Both the position numbers and the translations under genes were made by a program. A DNA stretch of 33,754 bases from Betaproteobacteria bacterium (GTDB taxonomy: Bacteria > Pseudomonadota > Gammaproteobacteria > Burkholderiales > Eutrophovitaceae), in assembly GCA_020354125.1 (NCBI GenBank), contig CP070643.1:3681134-3714887 (forward strand), written 5' to 3'. Positions 16,325 through 24,927 of this stretch are shown here, piece after piece (position 1 is the first letter of the stretch; every line of letters starts with the position of its first letter). The notes under the pieces are model-generated. The model did not search any database, was not told where the DNA came from, and saw only the letters and a program-made list of their open reading frames with translations.

Positions 16325-16951
16325 TACTAGAATTGGGTCCGGTTCCGCGACCTAGGAGAAAAGAAAATGTCTAAGGCTTCATGCGAGTACCGTGCCAACC
16401 GCAGCCGGCAACATGGCGCGCCAGGGCGAGCCATGATGGCAGCCTTGCTGGGCCGTCGGCGGACAAGCATACCTCGGCCTGAACGGCACTAACCACTTGT
16501 TATTTCAAGAATTTAACAACTGCGGGGATCACCATACTGTCCGGCATGGGAGCCGAGTAATCTATGCCGCGACGCGCTGAACGCCAGTTACTACGACGCA
16601 TGCGGCAAGGAGAATGATATTGAAGAGGCGCCTGACATGGCCCGCCCGAGCAAACATTTGGCAACCGTAGTACTGCAAAAGCGTGAAATCGCATCGGGCA
16701 GCTGAACCGCCCGACGCTTTCGAGGAGGTGATCTGACCAACCTTACCGCGTCGAAGGCGTTCATCGCGCATCAGAAACCGGCCTGGCTCGAACCACTGCA
16801 AACCCTTGAACACGTCTGCGTGACCGGGTCCGGCTCCGCAATAAGTCCCGAATAATGGGTCCCGAATCAGGTTCGGGGCCTCGCAGTGCAGGCTCGGCGG
16901 GCGCGTCCGTCTATCGACGCTTAATCCCGGAACGCCCTGATCCCAAAAGGC
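16325..16951. other. Intergenic region of about 630 bases; one weak small ORF and a hairpin
   Basis: No recognised gene. A 41-codon plus-strand frame at 16367-16492 has a fair ribosome binding site (AGGAG, 10 bases before the ATG) but no recognisable content (MSKASCEYRANRSRQ...). An 83-codon minus frame at 16562-16813 ends in a hydrophobic stretch but has no family signature. A hairpin CCCGAA-TCAGG-TTCGGG lies at 16861-16877, and GTCCCGAAT is directly repeated just before it. The promoter of the DUF1631 gene should also be here. Confidence 0.4.
16367..16492 (+). CDS. Possible small protein, 41 aa
   Basis: ATG at 16367 is preceded by AGGAG at about the usual spacing and followed by 41 codons, rich in Arg. 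It is divergent from the DUF1631 gene. No family is recognised, and the frame could be chance. Confidence 0.15.
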   Translation: MSKASCEYRANRSRQHGAPGRAMMAALLGRRRTSIPRPERH

Positions 16952-17791
16952 CTATTCCCAAAAAATCATGGTGCGTAGCTCGACACTTTCACGCGGCGCC
17001 GCGTCCGCCGGTTTGTTTGGCGGTTGGAACGAGCCGTGCGCAGTCCAGCGGGCAGTCCCGTCGGTCAACGAGTCGTAGCATTTCAGCAGCACCGCCTCGT
17101 CCGGCATCATGTGCGGGAAATAGGTCCAGCGCTGCGCCGGATTATAGGCGACGTTGTAGATGCGCCCGATACGCCCATCAGGATAATGACGCTCGGAAAT
17201 AATCAGGTCCTCGTCGCGCATGTCGCCATAACCGCAAATCACCAGGGGCGCAGTTTCGACCGGACCTTTGATCGGCCGCCATACATTAATCGAGCCAAAG
17301 CGTTTCTTCAGCAGTGCTTCCGCTTCGTCGGCGGGCAGCAGGTCGCGCACTCGTTGTTCAGCAGACTCCGGAATGAAATCGTTGTGAACGATCTTGGCCG
17401 GTGGCCTCAACGCGCGTTCCATCTGCAACGCCTCGTCGTCAATGCGCGGTGTGTGGTCGAAAACCACCACCTTGGAGCAACCGGTAATCGCCTTGAGCAG
17501 CATCTCCGTTTCCGGGTAACCGACCCGGCGTACTTCTTCCGCGTCGAACCAGTTACTGACCGCGCTCTGGTGGCGAATCAACTGGAACCCTTCGCGATCG
17601 AGGTCAAGTTGATCGGCAATGGCGCGCCCATCGTGGATCTCTACGTCACGCCACTCAAAGGTGCCGCTGCGTTCGTCCAGGCCCTCGCCTTCCCGAAAAA
17701 CCTTGGCGATGAGCGGCTTGCCGTCATTTACCGTGAACTGTAGCGGTGCGGTGACTGTCTCGTCTGTTCTTTTCGCGATCGCAGTATTCAT
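16952..17791 (-). CDS. CmcJ/NvfI family oxidoreductase-like protein (shorter copy)
   Basis: A 279-aa cytosolic protein of the CmcJ/NvfI/AsaB-like family, in which characterised fungal and actinobacterial members take part in hydroxylation, desaturation or isomerisation of secondary metabolites. Family landmarks are present: VVVFDHTPR, the His136-Asn-Asp138 motif in KIVHNDF, the segment FGSINVWRPIKGPV, and the C-terminal LLKCYDS-x-TDG-x-ARWTAHGSF with His252. His136, Asp138 and His252 could form a 2-His-1-Asp metal site, as in Fe(II)/2-oxoglutarate oxygenases (inference). The substrate is unknown. A weak ribosome binding site (AAGGA) precedes the ATG. A longer relative with the same C-terminal motifs is at 31644-32909. 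Confidence 0.85.
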   Translation of the reverse strand: MNTAIAKRTDETVTAPLQFTVNDGKPLIAKVFREGEGLDERSGTFEWRDVEIHDGRAIADQLDLDREGFQLIRHQSAVSNWFDAEEVRRVGYPETEMLLKAITGCSKVVVFDHTPRIDDEALQMERALRPPAKIVHNDFIPESAEQRVRDLLPADEAEALLKKRFGSINVWRPIKGPVETAPLVICGYGDMRDEDLIISERHYPDGRIGRIYNVAYNPAQRWTYFPHMMPDEAVLLKCYDSLTDGTARWTAHGSFQPPNKPADAAPRESVELRTMIFWE

Positions 17792-18239
17792 AGCGTTTGT
17801 GTCCTTATGCTTGTTTGAGCGACGTCGCCATGGCGGCGAGTCCAGTATCGGTAAGCTGATCGATCGGCTTACCCAAATTCGCGCAACAGTTTATCGAAAA
17901 TTCAAGCATTCCTCCCTGTCGGGCGACGCATCCCCTGCCCCGCACACTTAGCGAACCAGCCGGCAGGATTTCCGCGACCGTGATGCCGTTCGACGATCTA
18001 TCGCTGCGGCGTGTTTGTAGCACCGGCGTAACAGCACGTCCTTAAACTTGAAGTGTTAAACTCGCAGCCTTTTTTGGACGGGTTGGCCAAGGTTCCGGAT
18101 TCTCCAAGGCGGAACTTGCAAATGGTCGGATACCCTTAACCAGGCTACAGTTAACGCGGAAAACACTGCTAACGCCCGCGGATGTCCAGTTCTTCAACCG
18201 CTTTGACCGAGTGCCTCGAATTTGCCACGGAGATCATCG
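17792..18239. other. Divergent intergenic region of about 450 bases
   Basis: This stretch separates the divergent CmcJ-like and patatin genes and must hold both promoters. I see no convincing ORF, hairpin or operator; a 72-codon minus frame at 17805-18023 lacks any recognisable content. Confidence 0.4.
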
Positions 18240-19307
18240 ATGACCAAGACCAAAATCGCTATCGCCTGCCAGGGTGGCGGCACCCATACCGCGTTTACAG
18301 CGGGCGTGTTGAAGCATCTGCTCGATAACGATATTCAGTCCAAGTACCAGATCGTCGGTCTGACCGGCACATCCGGTGGTGCCGTCTGCGCCACGGCAAC
18401 CCTGTACGGGTTACTCAAAGCTGCCAATGGAAGCAACGAGACGGCGTACAAGACACTGGTCGATTTCTGGTATGCCAACACACCGCAGTCTCCGGCAGAG
18501 ACATTTTTTGCCAAGACGACCGACGCGTTTCTGCGCCTTGCGGAAAGCGGGCGGGTGCCGACCTTTCCGGCCAATCCGTATCGGACAACCCCTGCGCTGG
18601 AAGCAGCCATGCCCCTGTTTGAGAGGCGTGAGTTTCTCGACTTTCGGGCATTGCTCGAAGCCCATATCGACTTTGAAGAATTGCGCGGGCTCATCGACCA
18701 GGACAGTCCACGTCTCCTGCTCGGCGCGGCCAATATACTGACTGGCGAGTTCAAGGCCTTCGATTCGTGGGTTCCCGGCGAGATCAGTGTCGACGCTGTG
18801 CTCGCATCGGCAGCGGTCCCGAATATCTTTGAAGCGGTACACATTGGAGACGGGGTCTACTGGGATGGTCTGTTCTCACAAAATCCGCCAGTCGCACAGC
18901 TGATCAAGGCAGACTTCAGAAAGCGGCCCGACGAAATCTGGGTCATTCTGATCAATCCTGTGACCTCGGATGAAGAACCCAAAACGCCCGGCGCCATTGC
19001 CGACCGCAGAAACGAGCTTGCTGGCAACATCTCCTTGTACCAGGAGCTACATTTCATCAACAGCGTGAATGAATGGATTGAGAAGGGTTATTTCAAGGCT
19101 GAGCTCAGCAAAAAACTGAAACCGGTCAAAATCCGGGTGTTGCAGATGAGCAAGCAGCTTAGCGACTCGCTCAACTATTGGACCAAGCTCAGCCGCGACC
19201 GCAAGCTGATCGATACGCTCATCGCCGACGGCGAAAGCCAGGCAGGTGCGTTTCTGGATGATCTTGGATTGACAAAGAAGCCTTCCAAGGTCGCGCACAC
19301 AGCATAG
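18240..19307 (+). CDS. Patatin-like phospholipase, cytosolic
   Basis: A 355-aa protein with a complete patatin core and no signal peptide: oxyanion loop GGGTHTAFTAG near the N-terminus, nucleophile Ser45 in GTSGG, and the dyad Asp in YWDGLFSQNPP. The C-terminal about 100 residues are helical and charged (INSVNEWIEKGYFKAELSKK, LNYWTKLSRDRKLIDTL). ATG 18240 is preferred over a TTG six codons upstream because it has a good ribosome binding site (GGAG, 7 bases upstream). Family members hydrolyse acyl esters of phospholipids or related polymers; the substrate here is unknown. An intrinsic terminator follows about 70 bases after the stop. Confidence 0.9.
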   Translation: MTKTKIAIACQGGGTHTAFTAGVLKHLLDNDIQSKYQIVGLTGTSGGAVCATATLYGLLKAANGSNETAYKTLVDFWYANTPQSPAETFFAKTTDAFLRLAESGRVPTFPANPYRTTPALEAAMPLFERREFLDFRALLEAHIDFEELRGLIDQDSPRLLLGAANILTGEFKAFDSWVPGEISVDAVLASAAVPNIFEAVHIGDGVYWDGLFSQNPPVAQLIKADFRKRPDEIWVILINPVTSDEEPKTPGAIADRRNELAGNISLYQELHFINSVNEWIEKGYFKAELSKKLKPVKIRVLQMSKQLSDSLNYWTKLSRDRKLIDTLIADGESQAGAFLDDLGLTKKPSKVAHTA

Positions 19308-19377
19308 CGCGCTATTCCCAGTTGGCGTGCTTGCGCCATAATTGAAGGGCACACCTCGAGAGTCGCGTCCAGACAAC

Positions 19378-19406
19378 AAAGGGCTTGCATTCATGCGAGC
19401 CCTTTT
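19378..19406 (+). terminator. Intrinsic terminator after the patatin gene
   Basis: AAAGGGCTTGC and GCGAGCCCTTT pair around a 6-base loop and end in TTTT on the plus strand. It is one of three related hairpins in the window (also 22989-23019 and 28358-28385). The rest of the gap 19308-19615 holds no supported gene; a 12-bp palindrome CTGGCGCGCCAG follows the hairpin. Confidence 0.75.
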
Positions 19407-19615
19407 GCGTTCTGGCGCGCCAGGCAGAACCAATGTGGACGCCGGGCTGACGCCGCTTCGATCGACTAAACGTCGTTTTCCGAACCTCTGCGGTCCGACA
19501 CAAGTAATTCGCGCCCGATAGACACGCCAATCCGCCGCATCGCTTAGAACGAATAACCGCTAAAAAGGGTATGCTTAGAGGTTAGCTACTCCTACCCACG
19601 CAAACAGGACCCAAA

Positions 19616-19783
19616 TTGCCGAAGCCTAACTATTCGTACGCCAAACGCCAGAGAGAACTCGCCAAGAAACAAAAAAAGCAGGAAAAACGTCGCCAGAAAG
19701 CGCAGCGTGCCGAGGAACCGGACGCAGATGCCGCAATTCAATCAACTGACGATGACGATTTAACTTCCGACCTGCAGCCGTAA
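19616..19783 (+). CDS. Small lysine/arginine-rich conserved protein, 55 aa
   Basis: A TTG start at 19616, preceded by AGGA at a good distance, opens a 55-aa frame that begins PKPNYSYAKRQRELAKKQKK, continues with a basic helix and ends in an acidic tail (STDDDDLTSDLQP). The opening closely matches a small basic protein common in Proteobacteria (PKPNY-x-F-x-KRQRE-x-AKK type). The function is unknown; a ribosome- or nucleic-acid-associated role is often guessed. The non-ATG start makes it easy to miss. Confidence 0.7.
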   Translation: MPKPNYSYAKRQRELAKKQKKQEKRRQKAQRAEEPDADAAIQSTDDDDLTSDLQP

Positions 19784-19902
19784 TTTTCAAGTCGACACCG
19801 CGGACGAACCAAGCAGTTTGTCCGATACCAGATTTTGAGGTGCACATAGTCTGTGCCCGCATGCCGTATTTTTTCGTATAACCTCGTACCAGAACGCCAC
19901 TA

Positions 19903-20682
19903 ATGCAGAAACGACACCGTATACAGTTTCCCCAAGCCGAATCGACGCACTTGGCGCAAGATGAGGCCTATTTCTATCTTCAACAATCGGGCGGGCAACG
20001 CAAGATCCGCTTTCACGATTACGACGAAATCTATCAGGTACCGGGCCTGTATGAACAAGTGTTCTATGACCGCCTCAAGTGTGTTTCACCGAGCAAAGTC
20101 GCCTCGATACTCGAATCTGCCGTAAAGCAATCCCGTGACAACTTCAGCGAACTGCGCGTTCTCGACCTCGGTGCCGGCAACGGCATCATGGGGGAGGAAC
20201 TCAAGAAGCATGGCGTATCACGTTTAATCGGCGTGGATATCATTCCCGAAGCGTATGAGGCAGCCATTCGTGACCGGCCCGGAACGTACGATGCCTACTA
20301 CGTCGAGGACTTTAGCAATCTTGATAAAGAGAAAACCGAAGAGATCGCATCATGGCAGTGCGACTGCATGGTGACAGTGGCGGCCCTTGGGTTCGGTGAT
20401 ATTCCGGGCAAAGCGTTTTTGGCAGCCTTCAACATCATCAAGAGCGAGGCATGGGTCGCGTTCAACATCAAGGAAACGTTCTTTGATCACAACGACGATT
20501 CGGGATTCTCAAAGATGATCCGGGAACTCATTTTCTCCGAGTACCTTGATGTTTATCACATTGAGCGTTACCGGCACCGATTGTCTATCGATGGAAAACC
20601 GTTGTTTTACTTCGCCATTGCCGGCAGAAAAGTAGCAGACGTTCCTGATCAGTTTCTGGAGTCCATAGGTATTAGCACCTGA
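19903..20682 (+). CDS. Class I SAM-dependent methyltransferase
   Basis: A 259-aa soluble protein. Motif I of the Rossmann methyltransferase fold is clear (VLDLGAGNGIMGEEL), followed by the acidic end of strand 2 (LIGVDIIPEA) and a motif IV region (CDCMVTVAALGFGDIPG). The N-terminal about 75 residues are helical and may cap the substrate site (FPQAESTHLAQDEAYFYLQ). The methyl acceptor is unknown. The gene stands alone on the plus strand between the small basic protein and the convergent DUF6166 gene. Confidence 0.85.
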   Translation: MQKRHRIQFPQAESTHLAQDEAYFYLQQSGGQRKIRFHDYDEIYQVPGLYEQVFYDRLKCVSPSKVASILESAVKQSRDNFSELRVLDLGAGNGIMGEELKKHGVSRLIGVDIIPEAYEAAIRDRPGTYDAYYVEDFSNLDKEKTEEIASWQCDCMVTVAALGFGDIPGKAFLAAFNIIKSEAWVAFNIKETFFDHNDDSGFSKMIRELIFSEYLDVYHIERYRHRLSIDGKPLFYFAIAGRKVADVPDQFLESIGIST

Positions 20683-20713
20683 TGCTTGCTCCTTGCCCGG
20701 GAGATTGTACGAA

Positions 20714-20998
20714 TCAGGCTAATGCCGCATCGATATCGCTGCTGGTTAACTCCCAATCGTTGTCGAGATTAGCGATAACCGACTGCATGAACGACTCAAC
20801 CTTACTGCTTGCCACGTCGGGATCGCCAAGATGATCCACCAGGATTGCTAGTGCCAGCTGACGCGGCGCACTCCCTTCATAACTCCACTCAAAACCCTTT
20901 TCATCGAAGACATGGATATCAAATCGTTCGTTCAGAGGGGCGCCGTCAACAGTAACGAAGATACCGTCAATGGTTCGCTTCCCGCTGTATCGCTTCAT
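20714..20998 (-). CDS. Small protein, DUF6166-like
   Basis: A 94-aa soluble protein that begins MKRYSGKRTIDGIFVTVDG, has the central GFEWSYEGSAPRQLALAILVDHLGD segment and ends in an acidic helix (DWELTSSDIDAAL). This order fits the DUF6166 family of unknown function. A GAGGT ribosome binding site lies 8 bases before the ATG. It lies downstream of the second GntR regulator on the same strand, 86 bases away, but a functional link is not shown. Confidence 0.7.
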   Translation of the reverse strand: MKRYSGKRTIDGIFVTVDGAPLNERFDIHVFDEKGFEWSYEGSAPRQLALAILVDHLGDPDVASSKVESFMQSVIANLDNDWELTSSDIDAALA

Positions 20999-21084
20999 TC
21001 CATTTACCTCGAACTCATACAGTTGCGATCAAAAACAGAAGCCTTGTCGAAGACCCGGTTTGCGCACTAGGGCAGCAAGGCCAA

Positions 21085-21741
21085 TCAAGCAGCGATACGA
21101 GGGTTGAAAGCAAGGCGGGTGAAGTCTTCGACATAGTCCACCAGCCGATCGCTAGCCTTGGCGGCGCCAGTGGCATCGCCATCTGCAATCCGTTGCGCAA
21201 GTTCAGCATGCAGACGTGCGCACAGCGGCATATCCGCCGCTTGCTTGTAATGGACATACCAGAACCTGCGTGACAATCCCTGTATCGCCTGGATCGCCCT
21301 GGCCGCATATTCATTGTGCGAAGCCTGCGCAATCAAGATATTCAATTCACTATCGTGGCGCATGAATTTCACGTCATCATTTTTGCCAGCTGCCTGTTGC
21401 ATACCCTTTGCGATGCGACGGAATTCCTTGCGTTCCGCATCCGTGCTTCGTACCGCAGCGGTCCGCGCCATTAGTCGCTCCAATTCGCGCCGGACTTCGA
21501 GCAGCAGCAATTGTTTGCTGGGATTGATTTCGATTACCAGGATACCCTTGCGCGGCAGAATCATGACCAAGCCCTCGCGAGCGAGACGATGTAATGCTTC
21601 GCGTATCGGCGTACGCCCTATTTGAAGGCGCTCTCCCAACTCCAACTCGGCCAAAACAGCACCCGGCTCGAGCTGGAGAGTAACGATCATCTCCTCCAGT
21701 TGCTTATAGGCTTTGTCGGCGAGGCTCTCGCGCGTACCCAT
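21085..21741 (-). CDS. GntR-family transcriptional regulator, FCD subfamily (second paralogue)
   Basis: A 218-aa regulator with the same layout as the one at 4434-5111: an N-terminal winged helix (IGRTPIREALHRLAREGLVM) and a helical FCD sensory domain (FMRHDSELNILIAQASHNEYAARA, GLSRRFWYVHYKQAADM, LHAELAQRIADGD). Similarity to the first regulator runs the whole length, so the two are paralogues that may sense related ligands. It is followed by the DUF6166 gene and preceded on the same strand by a small membrane protein and a fatty-acid-hydroxylase-like gene, its likely targets. An AT-rich partial palindrome upstream of the hydroxylase (22813-22824) is a candidate operator. Confidence 0.92.
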   Translation of the reverse strand: MGTRESLADKAYKQLEEMIVTLQLEPGAVLAELELGERLQIGRTPIREALHRLAREGLVMILPRKGILVIEINPSKQLLLLEVRRELERLMARTAAVRSTDAERKEFRRIAKGMQQAAGKNDDVKFMRHDSELNILIAQASHNEYAARAIQAIQGLSRRFWYVHYKQAADMPLCARLHAELAQRIADGDATGAAKASDRLVDYVEDFTRLAFNPRIAA

Positions 21742-21813
21742 CCGTAACTATGCTCATTCACTCTCGTGCAAACAATCCCGGGACGAGCCCGGAAAATGCA
21801 TCCAAGACGTGAC

Positions 21814-21996
21814 CTATTTCCTCTTGGCCCGGTCGCCCGCTTCAGGAAATATCCACATGGCAAGGACCATAAACACACTCAGAGCTGCACCAACCGTCGC
21901 TACGTTGGCCCGGCCGTACTGTGCTTCGAAATAGTAGAAAATTGCCCCGGCCAAGAGGGTAAGCAGAGACACGATGATTTTGATGTGCGTAGGCAT
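21814..21996 (-). CDS. Small membrane protein, 60 aa
   Basis: A 60-aa protein with two hydrophobic segments (IIVSLLTLLAGAIFYYF and VATVGAALSVFMVLAMWIF) and a basic C-terminal tail (DRAKRK), so a two-helix inner-membrane hairpin. A good ribosome binding site (CGAGAGGTAACG region) precedes the ATG. It lies 26 bases downstream of the fatty-acid-hydroxylase-like gene on the same strand and is probably co-transcribed. Family unknown; it could be a partner subunit of the membrane enzyme (inference). Confidence 0.75.
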   Translation of the reverse strand: MPTHIKIIVSLLTLLAGAIFYYFEAQYGRANVATVGAALSVFMVLAMWIFPEAGDRAKRK

Positions 21997-22022
21997 AAGT
22001 CGTTACCTCTCGTGAAATCTGC

Positions 22023-22796
22023 TCAGGCTTCTGAACCCAGGGGCTCGGCAGCGGCCACGTCAGGTCTAATCGGCCGGCCGCGCAAGTTGCTCTTCAGGTA
22101 TTTGTCGCTGTACCCGTTGAACAGGTGACCCAGCAGACCGCGGTCCAGATCTGAAGTACCGAACAACCAATCAGCCACTGGAAACGTCAGATTCATATTC
22201 TTTTCCATCATCAGCCGGGAATTGTGGTGAGCCGTATGATGGCGCCGTATCGTGTTGACAAACGCCATATAGCGAACGAACCAGTTTTCCTCGACATGAC
22301 AACAGAAGTGCATGAACTCGTATATCAGGTAGATGCTGGTGGTGGTGGAAATGAATAGCCAGCCGACGTTCGGGCTAACAAGAAAATAGAACAACGCTGC
22401 ACCGGGGATCGAGATCAGCGTAAACACGACGAGCGCGTAGGGCGGGAAGAAAGTAACCCGCCAGTCCTTCTGGTCACGAAAACGCATCTCCTTATCAGTA
22501 AAGAACTGGTGATGCTGCAGGGTGTGACGGTTATAGATGGCGCGCAGCGCTTTCGACTTCTGCGGCCGATGCATCACGTAAAGATGCAGATACCACTCAA
22601 AAATATTGCAGGCCAGCCAGAAAATCGGCACTGACAACCATTCCCACCACTGGACATTGTCAAGATGCTGGGCATAGATCCACAAGGCGGTCAGCCCGAT
22701 GGTGTAAATGACGATGACGTGTATGGGGCCGTTGTACCAATTGGACAAACGGCTACGGTATTCCTGCCGATAGGCTTTCTGTCGTTCGGTCATCAT
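22023..22796 (-). CDS. Fatty acid hydroxylase / sterol desaturase superfamily membrane enzyme
   Basis: A 257-aa membrane protein with about four hydrophobic segments and the histidine clusters of the di-iron fatty acid hydroxylase superfamily: HLYVMHR, RHTLQHHQFF, MHFCCH and RRHHTAHHN. These ligate two irons that activate O2 for hydroxylation or desaturation of a lipid or sterol-like substrate. Neighbours (PhyH-like oxygenase, SDR, enoyl-CoA hydratase) point to lipid or isoprenoid modification. The gene begins a short minus-strand unit with the 60-aa membrane protein and probably the GntR regulator. Confidence 0.88.
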   Translation of the reverse strand: MMTERQKAYRQEYRSRLSNWYNGPIHVIVIYTIGLTALWIYAQHLDNVQWWEWLSVPIFWLACNIFEWYLHLYVMHRPQKSKALRAIYNRHTLQHHQFFTDKEMRFRDQKDWRVTFFPPYALVVFTLISIPGAALFYFLVSPNVGWLFISTTTSIYLIYEFMHFCCHVEENWFVRYMAFVNTIRRHHTAHHNSRLMMEKNMNLTFPVADWLFGTSDLDRGLLGHLFNGYSDKYLKSNLRGRPIRPDVAAAEPLGSEA

Positions 22797-22812
22797 TGAT
22801 GAAGGCCCTCCT

Positions 22813-22824
22813 TGTAATATATCA
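22813..22824. promoter_or_regulatory. AT-rich partial palindrome upstream of the hydroxylase gene
   Basis: On the minus strand this reads TGATATATTACA, sharing the eight bases TGATATAT with the perfect palindrome at 5181-5190 upstream of the first GntR-controlled region. Its place just before the hydroxylase start suggests an operator for the second GntR/FCD regulator; this rests on position and similarity only. Confidence 0.3.
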
Positions 22825-22988
22825 GCAATCCATCACATGAGATCGAAGTTGTCAACCAGGCAATCAGCTTGCGGACCGGGCCGATGGCCACAACAGATTG
22901 ATTCATATAAATGATGCTGCAACAAGGAAATCAGCACCAGGGCCTTGGGCAGATCGGGTCCACACCTTCTCCGCATGACTTTCAAACA

Positions 22989-23019
22989 AAAAAAGGCTTG
23001 CGTTGCTGCAAGCCCTTTG
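22989..23019 (-). terminator. Intrinsic terminator after the SDR gene
   Basis: On the minus strand GGCTTGC and GCAAGCC pair around a 6-base loop and are followed by seven T residues, about 40 bases after the SDR stop. It shares its stem with the hairpins at 19378 and 28358. Confidence 0.8.
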
Positions 23020-23055
23020 TGTTTGGCCCTCACGGCCGAGTTGCTTCTGTCTCTG

Positions 23056-23760
23056 CTATGACAGCAACGCACCGCCGTCAACATCGACGGTCGTGCCGGT
23101 GACAAAGTCATTCTGGATTACAAAAAGAATTCCTTGCGCGACTTCGTCAGGAGTACCTGTTCGGGGAATGATGTTTCCGCCAGTCACTTTCGCATAAAAC
23201 GCGGCACGTTCTTCACCAGTGAGAGTGATCATTGGCGTATCGATCACACCCGGTGAAACGACATTGATGCGCCTTGGCGCAAGTTCCCGCGCGATGGCAC
23301 GTGCAAAGGCTTCAACCGCACCACCCACCGAACCGAGCGCCACTTGCCCCGGCCTGGTTTTACGTGCCGGCGCGCCGCTGACCAAAACGATGGCGCCGTC
23401 ATCGGGCAAATATTGCGCGCCATAGCGCACGACGTTGGCATAGCCCCAAAGCTTGTTAAACGACGCCTTGTAGCCATCCATATCCATTTCCAAAAATGGT
23501 CCCAAGGCGCGTGCACCGCCTGTTGCCGCACCGACCAGAATGTCATAGGGCGCACACTCTTTGAGTAATGCCTGAACGGCATCGCGATCCACCACGTCGC
23601 ATTGCTTCAAGGTTATGCCGGCAGGCACCTCCCCTGCTTTTTCGGGATTACGGCTCACCGCGATCACCTCCGCACCCAGTGCGACAAGCTGCTTTGCAGC
23701 GGCAAGGCCGATGCCCGAGGTCCCACCAAAAATGACTGCTTTCTTACCTTTTACATCCAT
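23056..23760 (-). CDS. SDR-family protein lacking the catalytic Tyr and Lys
   Basis: A 234-aa Rossmann protein of the short-chain dehydrogenase superfamily. The cofactor loop is intact (GGTSGIG near residue 12) and the usual Ser region VSGAP is present. Where YxxxK should lie, Leu142 and Gly146 occur instead (ALGSVGGAVEAFARA). The C-terminal half is otherwise canonical (INVVSPGVIDTPM, VTGTTVDVDGG). Such Tyr/Lys-lacking SDRs form a recognisable subgroup; they may use another mechanism or bind cofactor without the standard redox reaction. It lies downstream of the PhyH-like gene on the same strand (about 190 bases) and ends at a strong terminator. Confidence 0.88.
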   Translation of the reverse strand: MDVKGKKAVIFGGTSGIGLAAAKQLVALGAEVIAVSRNPEKAGEVPAGITLKQCDVVDRDAVQALLKECAPYDILVGAATGGARALGPFLEMDMDGYKASFNKLWGYANVVRYGAQYLPDDGAIVLVSGAPARKTRPGQVALGSVGGAVEAFARAIARELAPRRINVVSPGVIDTPMITLTGEERAAFYAKVTGGNIIPRTGTPDEVAQGILFVIQNDFVTGTTVDVDGGALLS

Positions 23761-23947
23761 CTCTGTTTGTCCTTTTCCTGAATCGTTAACTCATTCTTGA
23801 GTACTCTTTGTTATTCGAGCCGCCTTCAACTCTCAAAACAGCATTTCCTGGCGCCGGTTTCGTCCGCTTCACAAACAGCGCATCGGAATTGCCCCCCCGG
23901 GCCTGCTTGACAATCGACGGCTACCAGTTACCTCAAGTGCGGCCGGA

Positions 23948-24706
23948 TCAATGGCGAATTCGAAAGTCGTTCTCGCCGCTTCGATCGTTGCCGCGCATCA
24001 GATAGACCGTGCGTTGCGACATATCCAGCACGCCTCCTCGGTTGTTCTTCGTCTTCAGCTCATGCCGGTAGACAGACGTGGTCGGCATGTATCGTAAGGT
24101 CATACCTCGCCGCGCCATGCCCGACTTGTTGGCTTCAGAGCCGTGATACAAGTACACGTCGTGCAACGAGACCTGGCCAGGCTGCAACACGATGTCAACT
24201 GCTTCGGAATCATCAAACTCGCCTTTGTCGAGTTCCAGGTTCAACGCCAATCCTTCCGCGTCGTTTTGATGATGGGAGGCAAGTCTCTTTGCCCGATGCG
24301 ATCCGGGAATCACGCGCAGGCAACCATTTTCCGGTGTTGACGCGTCAATTGCGATCCAGACGGTACACGTTGCCAGTGGACGAATCGGCCAGTACTCGCC
24401 ATCCTGGTGCCAGGGCGTCTTTGTGCCGACGCGGGCAGGCTTGGCGAAGAAGCTCGAGTTCCACAGCGCAACATCCTTCCCGAGAATTTGCTCCACCATG
24501 TCGAGAATCTCGGGCATTCTGGCAACATTCAAAAACCAGGGATCAAAAGCCAACAACGCCGAACAATAATCAGCGAACTCCGGATGACGCTCCACCAGTC
24601 GACCGTGAGCCGCCTTGATGTCCTCGAGCACCGTATCCGGCAGGCGAAAATCCGGCGTTACGTAGCCGTCACGATGATATTTCTCAATCTCTTGTTCACT
24701 TAACAT
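23948..24706 (-). CDS. Phytanoyl-CoA dioxygenase (PhyH) family protein
   Basis: A protein of about 252 aa with the PhyH Fe(II)/2-oxoglutarate oxygenase fold. Metal ligands are visible: His100 and Asp102 in WHQDGEYWP and the distal His188 in YLYHGSEANKS, with the 2-oxoglutarate Arg in RRGMTLRYMP. ENGCLRVIPGSH is a strong family signature. I prefer the ATG at 24706 (MLSEQEIEKYHRDGY, the usual family start) over one 12 codons upstream. Members hydroxylate acyl-CoAs or diverse small molecules; the substrate is not evident. It is divergent from the enoyl-CoA hydratase, and an SDR follows downstream, which fits an acyl-CoA or terpenoid pathway. Confidence 0.9.
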   Translation of the reverse strand: MLSEQEIEKYHRDGYVTPDFRLPDTVLEDIKAAHGRLVERHPEFADYCSALLAFDPWFLNVARMPEILDMVEQILGKDVALWNSSFFAKPARVGTKTPWHQDGEYWPIRPLATCTVWIAIDASTPENGCLRVIPGSHRAKRLASHHQNDAEGLALNLELDKGEFDDSEAVDIVLQPGQVSLHDVYLYHGSEANKSGMARRGMTLRYMPTTSVYRHELKTKNNRGGVLDMSQRTVYLMRGNDRSGENDFRIRH

Positions 24707-24927
24707 CTCAACAATTTCTGACTTCAATACAAATAAATACAACTATATGAATCGATACTACTACCGGGCGTTCTCGTGCCCTGCAAGTCTGGACCTCGTC
24801 ATGGGAGGCAGCATGATAACAGCCGGGAGCAGCGCTCTGACTTGACACGAATCAATGGTCGGAGTCGCCGGATTGGCGTCAAGCTAGACGAGCAGAACAA
24901 TGCATGACTGGTTATTGAAAGGCCGAA

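Noticed and set aside
16861..16877. Hairpin CCCGAA-TCAGG-TTCGGG as a terminator
   Set aside because: No T-run on either strand, and the short stem could be chance in GC-rich sequence.
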